Assembly: GCF_003403095.1 (NCBI RefSeq)
Contig: NZ_CP031555.1
Coordinates: forward strand, 2,770,001 to 2,834,000
DNA: 64,000 bases
Source of the DNA: Thalassospira indica
Lineage (GTDB): Bacteria > Pseudomonadota > Alphaproteobacteria > Rhodospirillales > Thalassospiraceae
Reading direction: 5' to 3'
A program made the translations under genes and the position numbers. Under the pieces are notes generated by a model. It saw only the letters and a list, made by a program, of their open reading frames with translations, was not told where the DNA came from and ran no database searches. Of this stretch, positions 39,198 through 50,945 are shown in pieces (the first letter of the stretch is position 1; each line of letters starts with the position of its first letter).

Positions 39198-41201
39198 TTA
39201 ACCCATCTTCCAAATTGTGTAGGAGACCAGCGCTGCAATGCCGATCAGCATCGCAAATGCATAGTGATAGACGAAACCACTCTGAATGGCGCTGACGCGA
39301 CGTGCGATGTTACGGCAAGCAGCAGCAACACCATCCGGACCGCAACCATCAATGATGGCACCATCCCCTGATTTCCAGAAGCCATAGCCCAAAGCAAAGG
39401 CGGGCTTGACGAAAATCTTGTCATAGAGTTCGTCGAAGTACCATTTGTTCAGCGCGAAGCGGTAAACACCGTTGAAGGTGTTGGCCAGCGTGCGCGGAAG
39501 CGACGGCACGAGCTTGTACATGACAATCGCAAGCGACAGACCGGTGATCATGGCAACAAACGGTGCCCATTTCACCCAACCCGGAACATGGTGTGCATTT
39601 TCCAGAGCGTTGTGACCTTCGGCCATGAAGAGTGCGCCATTCCAGAAGGTCAGCATTTCTTCAAAGTCGCCGCCACCGAACCAGTCCTTGGCGAACCAGC
39701 CGGCAAAGACAGCACCGACGGTCAGGAACAGGAGCGGACCGGTCATGATCGCCGGGCTTTCATGCACGTGCGCCATGGTGCGTTCATCAGCGCGCGGTGC
39801 GCCAAAGAAGGTCAGGAAGATCAGACGCCAGCTATAGAACGAGGTCATCAGAGCCGCAAGGATACCCGCCCAGAACGCATACAGGCCAACGCCGGTATGT
39901 GCCCCATAGGCGCTTTCAAGGATAAGGTCCTTGGAATAGTAACCCGCAAAGCCCGGAACACCGGTAATCGCAAGCGTCCCAATCACCATCACAGCAAAGG
40001 TCAGCGGAACCATTTTGGCAATGCCGCCCATCTTGCGCATGTCCTGTTCATCGGACATGGCATGGATGACAGAACCGGCACCAAGGAACAGAAGCGCCTT
40101 GAAGAAGCCGTGTGTCATCAGGTGGAAGACACCCGCCGAATAAGCCGACACGCCGCAGGCAAAAAACATATAGCCCAGCTGCGAACAGGTCGAATAGGCA
40201 ATGACGCGCTTGATGTCGTTCTGAACACAGCCGATGGTGGCTGCGAAGAACGCAGTCGACGCACCAACGATGGTCACGATCATCAGGGTGGTTTCAGCAT
40301 ATTCAAAGATCGGCGACAGACGCGCGACCATGAACACACCGGCCGTCACCATGGTTGCCGCGTGAATAAGCGCGGAAACCGGGGTCGGGCCTTCCATTGC
40401 GTCCGGAAGCCAGGTGTGCAGACCAAGCTGTGCCGATTTACCCATCGCACCGATGAACAGCAGGAAGCAGGTAATCTCGAGTGCGGAGAATTCATGGCCC
40501 AGGAACATCAGGGTTGTGCCCGCGACTTCTTCGGCATTGCCAAAGATGACGTCGAACTGAACGCTGTCGAACAGGACATAAACCGCAAAGATACCAAGGG
40601 CAAAGCCGAAGTCACCGACACGGTTGACGATGAAGGCTTTCATCGCAGCAGCCGATGCCGACGGTTTGGAATACCAGAAGCCGATCAGAAGGTAAGACGC
40701 CAGACCAACGCCTTCCCAGCCGAAGAACAGCTGGATCAAGTTGTCGGCGGTAATCAGCATCAGCATCGCAAAGGTGAACAGGCTGAGATACGCCATGAAG
40801 CGCGGCTTGTCCGGGTCATGCGACATATAGCCGATGGAATAGATGTGAACCATCGAGGACACGCCGGTGACAACAATCAGCATCACACAGGTCAGCGTAT
40901 CAATACGCAGCGACCAGGACGCATCGAAGCTGCCCGAGGAAATCCAGGTAAACAGTTCAATCACAACCGGGTTGCCACCCAGGGCAACATCGACAAAGGC
41001 AAAGATCGAAATCACAAAGGCAATCACAACACCGGCGACGGTGACGAGCTGTGCCAGACGATCAGACGCGGACACACCATGATGGTGATGACCATGGCTG
41101 TCATGCGGGGCATCCTTTGCGGTCGACATGGCGCCGACCAGCGTGATGGCCCCGGCAAGGATTGCCGCGATCAGGGGCAGGAATACAATCAACGGATACA
41201 T
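39198..41201 (-). CDS. nuoL: NADH-quinone oxidoreductase subunit L
   Basis: Largest antiporter-like subunit of complex I, with the lateral amphipathic helix that runs along the membrane arm. Family motifs: [61 protein letters not shown] and [21 protein letters not shown] His-rich loop after the second helix (residues about 35-45) is a local peculiarity. 667 aa is within the family's range. Confidence 0.96.
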   Translation of the reverse strand: MYPLIVFLPLIAAILAGAITLVGAMSTAKDAPHDSHGHHHHGVSASDRLAQLVTVAGVVIAFVISIFAFVDVALGGNPVVIELFTWISSGSFDASWSLRIDTLTCVMLIVVTGVSSMVHIYSIGYMSHDPDKPRFMAYLSLFTFAMLMLITADNLIQLFFGWEGVGLASYLLIGFWYSKPSASAAAMKAFIVNRVGDFGFALGIFAVYVLFDSVQFDVIFGNAEEVAGTTLMFLGHEFSALEITCFLLFIGAMGKSAQLGLHTWLPDAMEGPTPVSALIHAATMVTAGVFMVARLSPIFEYAETTLMIVTIVGASTAFFAATIGCVQNDIKRVIAYSTCSQLGYMFFACGVSAYSAGVFHLMTHGFFKALLFLGAGSVIHAMSDEQDMRKMGGIAKMVPLTFAVMVIGTLAITGVPGFAGYYSKDLILESAYGAHTGVGLYAFWAGILAALMTSFYSWRLIFLTFFGAPRADERTMAHVHESPAIMTGPLLFLTVGAVFAGWFAKDWFGGGDFEEMLTFWNGALFMAEGHNALENAHHVPGWVKWAPFVAMITGLSLAIVMYKLVPSLPRTLANTFNGVYRFALNKWYFDELYDKIFVKPAFALGYGFWKSGDGAIIDGCGPDGVAAACRNIARRVSAIQSGFVYHYAFAMLIGIAALVSYTIWKMG

Positions 41202-41208
41202 ATCTGCC

Positions 41209-41517
41209 TTACCCCTTCATCATGTTGATGTCTTCAACCGCGATGGTGCCGCGGTTACGGAAATAGACGACCAGGATCGCCAGACCAATTGCCGCTTCAG
41301 CCGCAGCAACCGTCAGAACGAAGATGGTAAATACCTGTCCGACGAGGTCGCCGAGGAACGACGAGAACGCGACCAGATTGATATTGACCGCCAGCAGCAT
41401 CAGCTCGATCGACATCATGATGATGATGACGTTCTTGCGGTTCATGAAGATGCCGAAGATCCCGAGTGTGAAAAGGATCGCCGCGACGGTCAGATAATGT
41501 GCAAGACCGATTTCCAT
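41209..41517 (-). CDS. nuoK: NADH-quinone oxidoreductase subunit K
   Basis: Small three-helix membrane subunit of complex [46 protein letters not shown] contains the conserved membrane Glu (SIELML) of the proton path. 102 aa is standard. Its start overlaps the stop of nuoJ by one base. Confidence 0.96.
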   Translation of the reverse strand: MEIGLAHYLTVAAILFTLGIFGIFMNRKNVIIIMMSIELMLLAVNINLVAFSSFLGDLVGQVFTIFVLTVAAAEAAIGLAILVVYFRNRGTIAVEDINMMKG

Positions 41518-42125
41518 CAGATCCCCCTTCCGACCGGAACTTTTTTGACTTCAAGCGTATCAGCGCGGGTACGCTTGACCTGCTCGGAGATTTTCTGACG
41601 ACGGACACCTTCACGGTGACGCAGTGTCAGGACAATTGCGCCAATCATCGCAACAAGCAGAACCAGACCAGCCGCCTGGAAGATGTATGCGTAATCGGTG
41701 TAGATCAGTTGACCGAGTGCCTCGACGTTGGTCAGACCTGCCGGTGTCGGCTGCGCGAGAACCGCGACCGCCTCGTCGGTTAGGGTCCAGCCAACGCCAA
41801 CCAATGCCAGTTCGACAAACAGAACAACCGCGATCAGAACACCGATCGGCAGGTAGTTCAAAAAGCCCTGACGCATTTCGACAAAGTTAATGTCGAGCAT
41901 CATGACGACGAACAGGAACAGGACTGCAACCGCGCCGACATAGACGACGACAAGCAGCATGGCGAGAAACTCGGCACCCAGCAGGACGAAAAGTCCGGCT
42001 GCGTTAAAGAATGTCAAGATCAGCAACAGTACCGAATGCACCGGGTTGCGAACGGTCACAACCGCAGTCGCGGACAAAACCGCGACGGTAGCAAACAGGT
42101 AAAAAGCCAAAGCCTGTACGACCAT
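41517..42125 (-). CDS. nuoJ: NADH-quinone oxidoreductase subunit J
   Basis: Five-helix membrane subunit of complex I. Conserved [64 protein letters not shown] with the pi-bulge helix. 202 aa, followed at once by nuoK. The polar C-terminal tail ([33 protein letters not shown]) is typical of alphaproteobacteria. Confidence 0.95.
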   Translation of the reverse strand: MVVQALAFYLFATVAVLSATAVVTVRNPVHSVLLLILTFFNAAGLFVLLGAEFLAMLLVVVYVGAVAVLFLFVVMMLDINFVEMRQGFLNYLPIGVLIAVVLFVELALVGVGWTLTDEAVAVLAQPTPAGLTNVEALGQLIYTDYAYIFQAAGLVLLVAMIGAIVLTLRHREGVRRQKISEQVKRTRADTLEVKKVPVGRGI

Positions 42126-42208
42126 AAGGTACCCCCTTGGCGAACCGTTGTTGCCCCAATGGCTTACAACGGCCCATGAACTCTCTTTCTAACGATCAGA
42201 CGCGACAC

Positions 42209-42697
42209 TTACCGATAAGGTGCGTCTGCCTCCAATCGTGCAGCAAGCTCGGCTTCCCAACGCTCGCCGTTTGCCAGCAGCTTGTCCTTGTCATAGAACA
42301 GCTCCTCGCGGTTTTCGGTTGCGAACTCGAAGTTCGGACCTTCGACGATGGCATCCACCGGGCAGGCTTCCTCGCAGAAGCCACAGTAAATGCATTTCGT
42401 CATATCAATGTCGTAACGCGTGGTACGACGCGAACCGTCATTGCGCGGTTCGACCTCAATGGTGATGGCCTGTGCCGGGCAAATGGCTTCGCAAAGTTTG
42501 CAGGCGATGCAACGCTCTTCGCCGTTCGGGTAACGGCGCAGTGCGTGTTCGCCACGGAAACGCGGGCTCAGCGGACCTTTTTCATACGGGTAGTTGATCG
42601 TCACCTTGGGCTTGAACATGTATTTCAAGGTGAGCGCCATTCCCGAAACGAGTTCCGCGAGCAGGAAGCTCCGGGCCGTCCGATCAATAAATGACAT
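42209..42697 (-). CDS. nuoI: NADH-quinone oxidoreductase subunit I
   Basis: Carries the two 4Fe-4S clusters N6a and N6b near the quinone end of the electron wire. Both motifs are intact: [16 protein letters not shown] and [16 protein letters not shown]. 162 aa, with the N-terminal amphipathic helix preceding [18 protein letters not shown]. An 83-bp gap separates it from nuoJ. Confidence 0.97.
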   Translation of the reverse strand: MSFIDRTARSFLLAELVSGMALTLKYMFKPKVTINYPYEKGPLSPRFRGEHALRRYPNGEERCIACKLCEAICPAQAITIEVEPRNDGSRRTTRYDIDMTKCIYCGFCEEACPVDAIVEGPNFEFATENREELFYDKDKLLANGERWEAELAARLEADAPYR

Positions 42698-42728
42698 CGT
42701 TTACCTCTCTCTTTCCGATGCGCGGCGA

Positions 42729-43742
42729 TCAGGCCGGGACCTTGTCAAAAACAACGAGGAACGTGGCAACCAGCATGACCCATGCGAAGGACAGTGGCAG
42801 GAAGATTTTCCAGCCCAGACGCATCAGTTGGTCATAACGGTAACGCGGGAAGGTTGCACGGACCCACAGGAAGATGAACAGAACGAAGCAGATCTTGATG
42901 ATGAACCAGATTGCGCCCGGGATGAATTCGAGGAACGGCAACGGCGCGCTCCAGCCACCCAGGAACAGAATGGCGCACAGGCCACTCATTAGGATCATGT
43001 TCGCGTATTCACCCAGGAAGAACAGCGCAAAGGTCATCGCCGAATAGTCGACGTTATAACCCGAGACCAGTTCGGCTTCCGCTTCGGGAAGGTCAAACGG
43101 TGCGCGGTTGGTTTCTGCCAGAATGGATACGATGAAGACGATGAACATCGGGAAGTGATAAACGAAGTTCCACTCCCAGATACCACCGACCTGCCCGCGG
43201 ACAATGTCGCTGAGGTTCAGCGAACCGGTCGTCAGCAGAACCGAGATGATGATCAGGCCAATCGAAATCTCGTACGAAACCATCTGGGCGCCGGAACGCA
43301 GCGCACCAAGGAAGGCGTATTTGGAGTTCGATGCCCAACCGGCCATCACGATACCGTAAACACCCAGCGAAGAAATCGCGAAGATGTAAAGAATACCGAC
43401 ATTCAGATCGGCCAGAACCATGCCCTCGTCGAACGGAATAACCGCCCAGGCAATGATTGCCAGAATAAAGGTCAGCATCGGGGCGATGATGAACACGCCC
43501 TTGTTCGCGCTGCTCGGAATGATTGTTTCTTTCAGAAACAGCTTCAAACCATCGGCAAGCGGCTGCAGAAGGCCAAACGGCCCCACAACGTTCGGGCCCT
43601 TACGGAGCTGAATAGCACCGATGACCTTACGCTCGGCGTAGGTCAGATAGGCGACAGCACCCAGCAACGGCAGAACAATCGCCAGAATTTTGGCGACGAT
43701 CCAGACGAGCGGTTCAATATATCCGTCCCAAAGAAGTTCCAT
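42729..43742 (-). CDS. nuoH: NADH-quinone oxidoreductase subunit H
   Basis: Membrane subunit forming part of the quinone chamber at the base of the membrane arm, with eight helices. Conserved [68 protein letters not shown] and [23 protein letters not shown]. 337 aa is normal. Preceded by an 87-bp gap from nuoG with a strong hairpin. Confidence 0.97.
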   Translation of the reverse strand: MELLWDGYIEPLVWIVAKILAIVLPLLGAVAYLTYAERKVIGAIQLRKGPNVVGPFGLLQPLADGLKLFLKETIIPSSANKGVFIIAPMLTFILAIIAWAVIPFDEGMVLADLNVGILYIFAISSLGVYGIVMAGWASNSKYAFLGALRSGAQMVSYEISIGLIIISVLLTTGSLNLSDIVRGQVGGIWEWNFVYHFPMFIVFIVSILAETNRAPFDLPEAEAELVSGYNVDYSAMTFALFFLGEYANMILMSGLCAILFLGGWSAPLPFLEFIPGAIWFIIKICFVLFIFLWVRATFPRYRYDQLMRLGWKIFLPLSFAWVMLVATFLVVFDKVPA

Positions 43743-43799
43743 CGGTCAAACCGTATCTTTTGCGTTTCGTCCCAAAATTGGGACACCCCCTTGCGGGAT

Positions 43800-43822
43800 G
43801 AGCGACGATCAGATCGTCGCTC
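43800..43822 (-). repeat. Hairpin between nuoG and nuoH
   Basis: Perfect 10-bp stem GAGCGACGAT (43800-43809) and ATCGTCGCTC (43813-43822) with a 3-base loop and no T-run. It is inside the nuo operon, so it may mark an RNA-processing or mRNA-stability site and not an end of transcription. Confidence 0.6.
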
Positions 43823-43829
43823 CCCTTAC

Positions 43830-45890
43830 TCAGGCAACCTTCTCGGCAGCCGCATCCTTGACAAAGGCCTCAGTACATTTGGCCATCGTCACCGAAGCAC
43901 GGCTGATCGGGTCGGTCATATAGAAATTGCGAACCGGCGATACAAAGCCATCAGACTTCATGTCACCTGACACACCGAAATCGGTCCATTCTGCCTTGGT
44001 CGGAACATTCAGCGACGCAAAGGTCGGGCTGAGTTCCACCATACGCGAGCGAACGGCATCGATATTGTTGTATGGCAGGGTCAGATCCAGCGCACCGGAA
44101 AGTGCACGGACAATCGCCCAGTCCTCACGCGCGTCACCAACCGGGAAGATCGCACGCCAGCCCTGCTGGGCGCGGCCTTCGGTGTTGACATAGGTGCCAT
44201 TCTTTTCGGTGTAAGCAGCCCCCGGCAGGATCACGTCGGCTGCCTGCGCACCGGCATCACCCATTGCACCCTGGTAAATGACAAATGCCTTTTCCAGTTT
44301 GCTCATGTCGACTTCGTCAGCACCCAGAAGATAGACAACCTCGATATCGCCTTTGGCGGCACCATCGAGAATGTCATTGGTTGCCAGGCCGCCCTCACCC
44401 GGCACGAAGCCAAGATCAAGACCGCCGACACGCGATGCCGCGGTGTGCAGAACGTTAAAGCCGTTCCACTCACCGGAAACCATGCCGTATTTCTCGGCAA
44501 TGGCGCGGGTGGCAGCAAGAACCGCGTCACCGTCTTCACGGTTAAGCGCGCCCATACCGACAATGATCATCGGCTTTTCAGAAGCCTTGAGAACCTTGGC
44601 GAACTCGTTCTTGCCATCCAGGATTTCCTGGAGGGTTTCCGGACCCGCACCAAGATAATCGTTCTTGTAGGTCGGATCCCACTTTTCACCAATGATGCCG
44701 ACTTTGAAATCGCCAGCGGTCGTGCGCCAGCGTTTGCGCAGACGCGAATTGATGATCGGTGCTTCGGCACGGACATTGGCACCAACGATCAGGCAGGCAT
44801 CTGCCTCGTCAATACCGGCAATCGTGCTGTTGAAGATATAGGAGGCACGCGGGCCACCAATCTTCGAGCCGTCCTGACGGCAATCAAGGTTCGGCGAACC
44901 AAGCTTATCCATCAGGTCTTTCAGCGCGGTCATCGTTTCACAATCGACCGTGTCACCCGCAAGGGCGGCAATTTTCTTGCCGTCCAGACCAGAAACCTTT
45001 GCCTTGATCGCAGCAAATGCTTCGTCCCAGCTTGCCGGCTGCAGCTTGCCATCCTTGCGAACATACGGACGGTCAAGGCGCTGACGTTTCAGGCCATCAA
45101 TGGCGTAACGGGTTTTGTCCGAAATCCATTCTTCGTTGATGTCTTCGTTGGTGCGCGGCAGAACACGCATCACTTCGCCGGTACGGGCATCGATACGAAT
45201 GTTCGAGCCAACAGCGTCCATGACATCGACGCTATCGGTTTTCTTGAGCTCCCACGGACGCGCGGTAAACGCATACGGCTTGGAAGTCAGAGCACCGACT
45301 GGGCACAGGTCAACCAGGTTGCCTGAAAGCTCGGAGTTGATGGAGGCTTCGATATACGGTCCGACTTCGGTGTCCTCGCCACGGTAAACAGCACCCATGG
45401 TGCCGACACCGGCGACTTCCTCGGAGAAGCGAACGCAACGGGTGCAGTGGATGCAACGGGTCATGATCGTTTTGACGATCGGGCCCAGTTCCTTGTCCTT
45501 TACCGCACGTTTTTTCTCGGCGTAACGTGAAGAGTCAAAACCATAGGCCATTGCCTGGTCCTGAAGATCACATTCACCACCCTGGTCACAAATCGGGCAA
45601 TCCAGCGGATGGTTGATCAGCAGGAATTCCATCACGCCGTTGCGTGCCTTTTTCACAAGGTCGGAATCGGTTTTGATCACCATTCCATCTGCCGCAGGCA
45701 TGGCGCAGGATGCGACCGGTTTCGGCGCACGTTCCATTTCCACCAAACACATACGGCAGTTGCCGGCGATTGACAGGCGTTCGTGATAGCAGAAACGCGG
45801 GATTTCCTTACCGGCCTCTTCACAGGCCTGAAGGACTGTCGCCCCGACTTCTACTTCAACTTCAATACCGTCAACTGTTAGTTTCGGCAT
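43830..45890 (-). CDS. nuoG: NADH-quinone oxidoreductase subunit G
   Basis: Large peripheral Fe-S subunit. The N-terminal ferredoxin domain has CRMCLVE for the 2Fe-2S cluster N1b; then CPICDQGGECDLQDQ and HCTRCVRF carry N4/N5 ligands. The remainder is a molybdopterin-oxidoreductase-like domain without the Mo cofactor. 686 aa matches the alphaproteobacterial form, shorter than E. coli NuoG and lacking the extra N7 cluster motif as far as I can see. Confidence 0.96.
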   Translation of the reverse strand: MPKLTVDGIEVEVEVGATVLQACEEAGKEIPRFCYHERLSIAGNCRMCLVEMERAPKPVASCAMPAADGMVIKTDSDLVKKARNGVMEFLLINHPLDCPICDQGGECDLQDQAMAYGFDSSRYAEKKRAVKDKELGPIVKTIMTRCIHCTRCVRFSEEVAGVGTMGAVYRGEDTEVGPYIEASINSELSGNLVDLCPVGALTSKPYAFTARPWELKKTDSVDVMDAVGSNIRIDARTGEVMRVLPRTNEDINEEWISDKTRYAIDGLKRQRLDRPYVRKDGKLQPASWDEAFAAIKAKVSGLDGKKIAALAGDTVDCETMTALKDLMDKLGSPNLDCRQDGSKIGGPRASYIFNSTIAGIDEADACLIVGANVRAEAPIINSRLRKRWRTTAGDFKVGIIGEKWDPTYKNDYLGAGPETLQEILDGKNEFAKVLKASEKPMIIVGMGALNREDGDAVLAATRAIAEKYGMVSGEWNGFNVLHTAASRVGGLDLGFVPGEGGLATNDILDGAAKGDIEVVYLLGADEVDMSKLEKAFVIYQGAMGDAGAQAADVILPGAAYTEKNGTYVNTEGRAQQGWRAIFPVGDAREDWAIVRALSGALDLTLPYNNIDAVRSRMVELSPTFASLNVPTKAEWTDFGVSGDMKSDGFVSPVRNFYMTDPISRASVTMAKCTEAFVKDAAAEKVA

Positions 45891-45917
45891 GTCTCAATCC
45901 CTCTCAACAGGCCTCTC

Positions 45918-47198
45918 TCAGGCCGCGATCCGTGCGCGATATTCCTTGATCCGACGTTCCATTTCGGGACGGAAGTGACGGATAAGGCCCTGAATCGGCC
46001 ATGCAGCAGCATCGCCAAGCGCACAAATGGTGTGGCCTTCGACCTGTTTGGTCACATCCCACAACAGATCAATCTCATCGAGCGTGGCTTCGCCGCGAAC
46101 CATGCGCGTCATCATGCGCATCATCCAGCCGGTACCTTCACGGCACGGCGTGCACTGACCACAGCTTTCATGCTTGTAGAATTCCGACAGACGCGCGATC
46201 GCGTAGACAATGTCGGTCGACTTGTCCATGACGATGACAGCAGCGGTCCCAAGACCGGAGCCGACTTCACGCAGGCCATCAAAGTCCATCAGCACGTCAT
46301 CACAGACGTCTTTTGGCATCAGCGGAACAGATGAACCGCCCGGAATAACCGCAAGAAGGTTGTCCCAGCCGCCACGAACGCCGCCGCAGTGCTTTTCGAT
46401 CAGTTCCTTGAGCGGAATGCTCATGGCTTCTTCGACAGTGCACGGCTTTTCGACGTGACCGGAAATGGCAAACAGCTTGGTGCCGTGGTTGTTTTCACGG
46501 CCAAAACCGGCGAACCACGAACCGCCACGACGCAGAATGGTCGGAACAGCAGCAATTGATTCGACGTTGTTGACCGTGGTCGGGCAACCATAAAGGCCTG
46601 CGTTCGCCGGGAACGGCGGTTTCAGGCGCGGCTGGCCTTTTTTACCTTCAAGGCTCTCGATCAGGGCGGTTTCTTCGCCACAGATGTAAGCACCGGCACC
46701 GAGATGCAGGTAAAGGTCGAAGTCCCAACCAGAACCACAGGCGTTTTTACCGATCAGACCGGCTTCGTATGCCTCGTCAATCGCGCGCTGCAGGTTGGAT
46801 GCCTCGTGATAGAACTCACCACGAATATAGATATAGGCCGCATGCGCATTCATCGCGAAGCTGGCCAGAAGGCAACCTTCGACCAGGGTGTGCGGATCAT
46901 TGCGCATGATTTCGCGGTCTTTACAGGTACCGGGTTCACCTTCGTCGGCGTTCACAACCAGGTAGCTCGGACGACCATCAGATTCCTTGGGCATGAAGGA
47001 CCATTTCAGGCCGGTCGGGAAGCCAGCGCCCCCACGACCACGCATACCGGATGCTTTCATCTCGTCGATGATCCAGTCGCGGCCTTTTTCGATCAATGCC
47101 TTGGTACCATCCCAGTTGCCACGGGACTGCGCGCCTTTAAGGCCGAAATCCTGGAAACCATACAGGTTGGTAAAGATACGATCCTTATCCTGCAGCAT
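45918..47198 (-). CDS. nuoF: NADH-quinone oxidoreductase subunit F
   Basis: NADH-binding flavoprotein with FMN and 4Fe-4S cluster N3, where electrons enter complex I. Motifs: [13 protein letters not shown] and the NADH/FMN loop [18 protein letters not shown], then [14 protein letters not shown] for the cluster. I chose the ATG at 47198 (426 aa, [14 protein letters not shown]), directly after the nuoE stop; the frame to 47252 overlaps nuoE. Confidence 0.96.
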   Translation of the reverse strand: MLQDKDRIFTNLYGFQDFGLKGAQSRGNWDGTKALIEKGRDWIIDEMKASGMRGRGGAGFPTGLKWSFMPKESDGRPSYLVVNADEGEPGTCKDREIMRNDPHTLVEGCLLASFAMNAHAAYIYIRGEFYHEASNLQRAIDEAYEAGLIGKNACGSGWDFDLYLHLGAGAYICGEETALIESLEGKKGQPRLKPPFPANAGLYGCPTTVNNVESIAAVPTILRRGGSWFAGFGRENNHGTKLFAISGHVEKPCTVEEAMSIPLKELIEKHCGGVRGGWDNLLAVIPGGSSVPLMPKDVCDDVLMDFDGLREVGSGLGTAAVIVMDKSTDIVYAIARLSEFYKHESCGQCTPCREGTGWMMRMMTRMVRGEATLDEIDLLWDVTKQVEGHTICALGDAAAWPIQGLIRHFRPEMERRIKEYRARIAA

Positions 47199-47199
47199 A

Positions 47200-47862
47200 T
47201 CAGGCGTCCCCTTCGCTAGCATCAGCATCCTGCGGGGCTGCGCCGCAGCCACAGAATGCCTTCAGAACCTTCGGACCATCGATCGGCTCGCACCCTTTGC
47301 GGCCGCTCTGCGGACCGGCTTTCGGCTTCTCGCCCTTTTTGAGGGCATCGAGGATGGCCTTGGTCGTTTCCGGCGTCAGGTCTTCGTAATAATCGTCGTT
47401 GATCTGCATCATCGGTGCGTTGACACACGCCCCAAGGCATTCGACTTCGATCATGGTGAACTGACCGTCTTCGGTGGTTTCACCAACGCCGATGCCGAGT
47501 TCCTTTTTGCAGGTATCGACAACGTCGGCAGAACCGCGAAGCCAGCACGGCGTGGTGGTGCAAACCTGGATGAAGTTCTTACCCACCGGGGCAAGGTTAT
47601 ACATCGTATAGAAGGTTGCGACCTCGTAGACGCGAATGGCCGGCATTTCGAGCATGTCGGCAATGTAATCCATTGCGACGGTCGGAACCCAGTTACCTTC
47701 GGTCTGACGCTGTGCCAGATCAAGCAGCGGCATGACCGCGCTCTGCTGGCGGCCTTCCGGATACTTGGCGATGATCTTCTTTGCTTTTTCCTGATTTTCA
47801 GGCGTGAAAGCAAAGCTGGTCGGCTGAAGCTCTTTCGGAGCTGGTCTTCTCAAATGGCTCAT
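47200..47862 (-). CDS. nuoE: NADH-quinone oxidoreductase subunit E
   Basis: Thioredoxin-fold subunit with the 2Fe-2S cluster N1a, paired with NuoF. The four Cys ligands are visible in [11 protein letters not shown] and [11 protein letters not shown]. At 220 aa it is about 50 residues longer than E. coli NuoE; the extra tail holds [25 protein letters not shown] with three more cysteines, then an acidic end (DADASEGDA). The GPQxGR portion is typical of alphaproteobacterial NuoE; the cysteines are less usual. Start overlaps the nuoD stop by four bases. Confidence 0.95.
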   Translation of the reverse strand: MSHLRRPAPKELQPTSFAFTPENQEKAKKIIAKYPEGRQQSAVMPLLDLAQRQTEGNWVPTVAMDYIADMLEMPAIRVYEVATFYTMYNLAPVGKNFIQVCTTTPCWLRGSADVVDTCKKELGIGVGETTEDGQFTMIEVECLGACVNAPMMQINDDYYEDLTPETTKAILDALKKGEKPKAGPQSGRKGCEPIDGPKVLKAFCGCGAAPQDADASEGDA

Positions 47863-49037
47863 CGGTCAATCTCACCGAACACGATATCTAGCGACCCGAT
47901 ATTGGCAACGACGTCGGCCAGCATGTGGCCTTTTGACATGAAGTCGATGCCTTGGAGGTGCGGGAACCCCGGGGCGCGGATTTTGCAGCGATACGGACGG
48001 TTCGAGCCATCCGAAACAAGATACACACCAAACTCGCCTTTCGGTGCCTCGACCGCGGCATAGCATTCGCCGGCCGGTACGTGGAAACCTTCGGTGAAGA
48101 GTTTGAAGTGGTGAATAAGGGCTTCCATCGAACGCTTCATTTCGGCGCGCGACGGCGGTGCCACTTTGTTGTTTTCAACAATGACAGGGCCATCCGGCAT
48201 ATTTTTGATGGCCTGCTTGATGATTTTCAGCGACTGCCACATTTCCTCGAAACGGACAAGGAAGCGGTCATAGCAATCGCCATTCTTGCCGACAGGAATG
48301 TCGAAGTCGAATTCTTCGTACGAGTCATAGGGCTGCGATTTACGCAGATCCCACGCCAGACCCGATGCACGGATGTTCGGACCGGTGAAGCCCCAATCAA
48401 GGGCCTCCTCGGCACTGACGATACCGATATCGACCGTACGCTGTTTGAAGATACGGTTGCCGGTCAGAACGCGGTCGAAGTCTTTCATAAAGATTTCGTA
48501 CTGGTCTGCCCATGCGTCGATATCATCAAGCAAGCCTGCCGGAAGATCAGCAGCAACGCCACCCGGACGGAAGTAGTTGGCGTGAAGACGGGCGCCACAG
48601 GCGCGCTCATAGAATTCCATGAGCTTTTCACGTTCTTCAAAGCCCCACAGAAGCGGGGTCATCGCACCAACGTCCAGTGCGAACGCGGTCAGGTTCAGAA
48701 TGTGGTTCAGGATACGACCGATTTCCGCATAAAGAACACGGATATACTGCGCACGCTTGGGCACTTCGACGCCCATCAGCTTTTCGATGGCCAGGCAATA
48801 TGCATGTTCCTGGTTCATCGGTGCGACATAGTCGAGACGGTCGAAATACGGAGTTGCCTGAATATAGGTCTTATATTCGATCAGCTTTTCCGTACCACGG
48901 TGCAAAAGACCAATATGCGGGTCGGAACGTTCGACGACTTCGCCGTCCATTTCCAGAACCAAACGCAGAACGCCGTGCGCCGCAGGGTGCTGCGGGCCGA
49001 AGTTCATGGTCATGTTTTTGATTTTTTGTTCGGACAT
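47859..49037 (-). CDS. nuoD: NADH-quinone oxidoreductase subunit D
   Basis: 49-kDa subunit that forms the quinone-binding pocket with NuoB, evolved from NiFe hydrogenase large subunit. Conserved [22 protein letters not shown] (pocket His), and the C-terminal [38 protein letters not shown] ends in the invariant DR. 392 aa, separate from nuoC (not fused as in E. coli). Start overlaps the nuoC stop by one base. Confidence 0.97.
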   Translation of the reverse strand: MSEQKIKNMTMNFGPQHPAAHGVLRLVLEMDGEVVERSDPHIGLLHRGTEKLIEYKTYIQATPYFDRLDYVAPMNQEHAYCLAIEKLMGVEVPKRAQYIRVLYAEIGRILNHILNLTAFALDVGAMTPLLWGFEEREKLMEFYERACGARLHANYFRPGGVAADLPAGLLDDIDAWADQYEIFMKDFDRVLTGNRIFKQRTVDIGIVSAEEALDWGFTGPNIRASGLAWDLRKSQPYDSYEEFDFDIPVGKNGDCYDRFLVRFEEMWQSLKIIKQAIKNMPDGPVIVENNKVAPPSRAEMKRSMEALIHHFKLFTEGFHVPAGECYAAVEAPKGEFGVYLVSDGSNRPYRCKIRAPGFPHLQGIDFMSKGHMLADVVANIGSLDIVFGEIDR

Positions 49038-49666
49038 CAGGCGTTGCCCTCCGCCTTTTCATCACCCGGAAGAACATGCTGGATGCCTTCCCATGGGCTT
49101 TCGAAATCGAAATTACGGAAATCCTGAACCAGTTTGACCGGCTCGTAGACAACACGCTTCTGTTCGTCGTCATAACGCACTTCGACATACCCGGTCAGCG
49201 GGAAGTCCTTGCGCAGCGGATGACCTTCAAAACCGTAATCGGTCAGAATACGGCGGGGATCCGGATGACCGGCGAAGAAAATACCGTACATGTCCCACGC
49301 TTCGCGCTCGAACCAGTCGGCGGCGCTGAACAGCGAAACACAGCTTGGTACCGGGGTGTCTTCGTCAGTACGGACCTTCACACGAATGCGCAGGTTATGC
49401 TTGAGAGACAGCAGGTGATAAACGACGTCGAAACGCTCAATACGTTCCGGGTAGTCTGCACCACAAACATCAATCAGCTGCTTGAACAAGCAGCCGGTAT
49501 CATCCCGAAGGAAGGTCAGAACTTTAAGGATATCATCGCGCTTGGCGACGATGGTCAGCTCGCCGTAACGAATCTCGCTTTCGAGAATTTCGTTGGCCAG
49601 CTGTGACGCCACCAGATCTTTCAGATCTTTCAAAGCAGCGCTGTTATCGCTGAGCAGTTCGCTCAT
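49037..49666 (-). CDS. nuoC: NADH-quinone oxidoreductase subunit C
   Basis: 30-kDa peripheral subunit of the quinone module. The family signature [21 protein letters not shown] and the following [47 protein letters not shown] are intact. 209 aa, a stand-alone gene. 19 bases separate it from nuoB. Confidence 0.96.
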   Translation of the reverse strand: MSELLSDNSAALKDLKDLVASQLANEILESEIRYGELTIVAKRDDILKVLTFLRDDTGCLFKQLIDVCGADYPERIERFDVVYHLLSLKHNLRIRVKVRTDEDTPVPSCVSLFSAADWFEREAWDMYGIFFAGHPDPRRILTDYGFEGHPLRKDFPLTGYVEVRYDDEQKRVVYEPVKLVQDFRNFDFESPWEGIQHVLPGDEKAEGNA

Positions 49667-49685
49667 GCAAGCCCCCTATTACGGA

Positions 49686-50228
49686 TCAGCGTGTCAGGAC
49701 ACCGGTACGGCGGATTTTCTTTTGCAGCTGCATCACGCCATAAATCAGCGCTTCGGCTGTCGGCGGGCACCCGGGAACGTATACGTCCACTGGCACAACG
49801 CGATCACAACCGCGCACCACCGAATAAGAATAGTGATAGTAACCGCCGCCATTGGCGCACGAGCCCATCGAAATAACCCAGCGCGGCTCTGCCATCTGGT
49901 CATAGACCTTACGCAGTGCCGGGGCCATTTTGTTGGTCAGGGTACCAGCAACGATCATCACGTCCGACTGACGCGGGCTTGGGCGGAAAACCAGACCATA
50001 ACGGTCAAGGTCATAACGCGACGCCGCCGAATGCATCATCTCAACAGCACAGCAGGCCAGACCGAAAGTCATCGGCCACAAGGAACCGGTGCTTGCCCAG
50101 CTTGCGAGTTTATCGAGATTGGCAAGGACAAAGCCCTTGTCGTTCATCTCGTCAAACACGCCCTTAAGCATTGCATCCTGATCCGAACCGGGTGCCAGGG
50201 GTGCGCCTGAGTTGGTGCTCACTCCCAT
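49686..50228 (-). CDS. nuoB: NADH-quinone oxidoreductase subunit B
   Basis: Carries the terminal 4Fe-4S cluster N2 that passes electrons to quinone. The tandem Cys pair in [11 protein letters not shown] and further Cys in [10 protein letters not shown] and VPGCPP are intact. I chose the ATG at 50228 (180 aa, MGVSTNSG), with GGGAG seven bases upstream and a ten-base overlap with the nuoA end. An ATG at 50249 would add seven residues without a good ribosome site. Confidence 0.96.
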   Translation of the reverse strand: MGVSTNSGAPLAPGSDQDAMLKGVFDEMNDKGFVLANLDKLASWASTGSLWPMTFGLACCAVEMMHSAASRYDLDRYGLVFRPSPRQSDVMIVAGTLTNKMAPALRKVYDQMAEPRWVISMGSCANGGGYYHYSYSVVRGCDRVVPVDVYVPGCPPTAEALIYGVMQLQKKIRRTGVLTR

Positions 50229-50584
50229 TCCAAAGCTCCCTTCTTCCATTCGTAGATAAAGCCGACCGTCAAAACAGCCAGGAAGATCACCATCGATACA
50301 AAGCCGAATGTTCCGATATCACCGAGGGTTACAGCCCACGGGAACAGGAAGGCGACTTCGAGGTCGAAAATAATGAACAAGATTGCGACCAGATAGAACC
50401 GAACGTCGAACTTGATGCGCGCGTCTTCGAACGGCGCAAACCCGCATTCGTATGCGGACAGTTTCTCAACATCCGGTGCCTGCTTGGCAAGAACCAGCGA
50501 CGCGATGACGATTACCGCCGAAAGACCGACGGCGATCCCGATGAACACCAGGATCGGAAGATATTCCGAAAGAAGCTCTTGCAT
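50219..50584 (-). CDS. nuoA: NADH-quinone oxidoreductase subunit A
   Basis: Three-helix membrane subunit of complex I. The conserved loop [44 protein letters not shown], with the Cys and acidic residues near the quinone cavity, is present. 121 aa is standard. First gene of the 14-gene nuo operon, preceded by 284 bp before tRNA-Asp that must hold the promoter. Confidence 0.96.
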   Translation of the reverse strand: MQELLSEYLPILVFIGIAVGLSAVIVIASLVLAKQAPDVEKLSAYECGFAPFEDARIKFDVRFYLVAILFIIFDLEVAFLFPWAVTLGDIGTFGFVSMVIFLAVLTVGFIYEWKKGALEWE

Positions 50585-50868
50585 CTCTCTGACCTCTCAA
50601 GAACAGGCCTTTTGACCCGACCAGGTCCCCACCTGGCCAATTACGGCGCACCATAACGTATGCACCGCACAAGTTCCAGTCCCCAAGCACGTTGAACATG
50701 CTCTAAGACCGGAAACTTTCTAATCTTTTTACCGTTTACTATCGTCCGATATCGGGCTGGACGTCGAGATGATCAAGACCCAATCGTGCGAAGCAGCATT
50801 AGCAACACAAGAAAAGGCGACCGCGGAAAAGACAATTCGCCCTAAAAAAGACAACAGATGATGGATCA

Positions 50869-50945
<77 letters not shown>

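Noticed and set aside
37698..39371. 557-codon open frame antisense to nuoM
   Set aside because: Same reason: shadow of nuoM, whose motifs are intact.
39588..41228. 546-codon open frame antisense to nuoL
   Set aside because: Mirrors the codon structure of nuoL; translation is low-complexity and rich in Arg, His and Gln, with no family likeness. The nuoL frame is certain.
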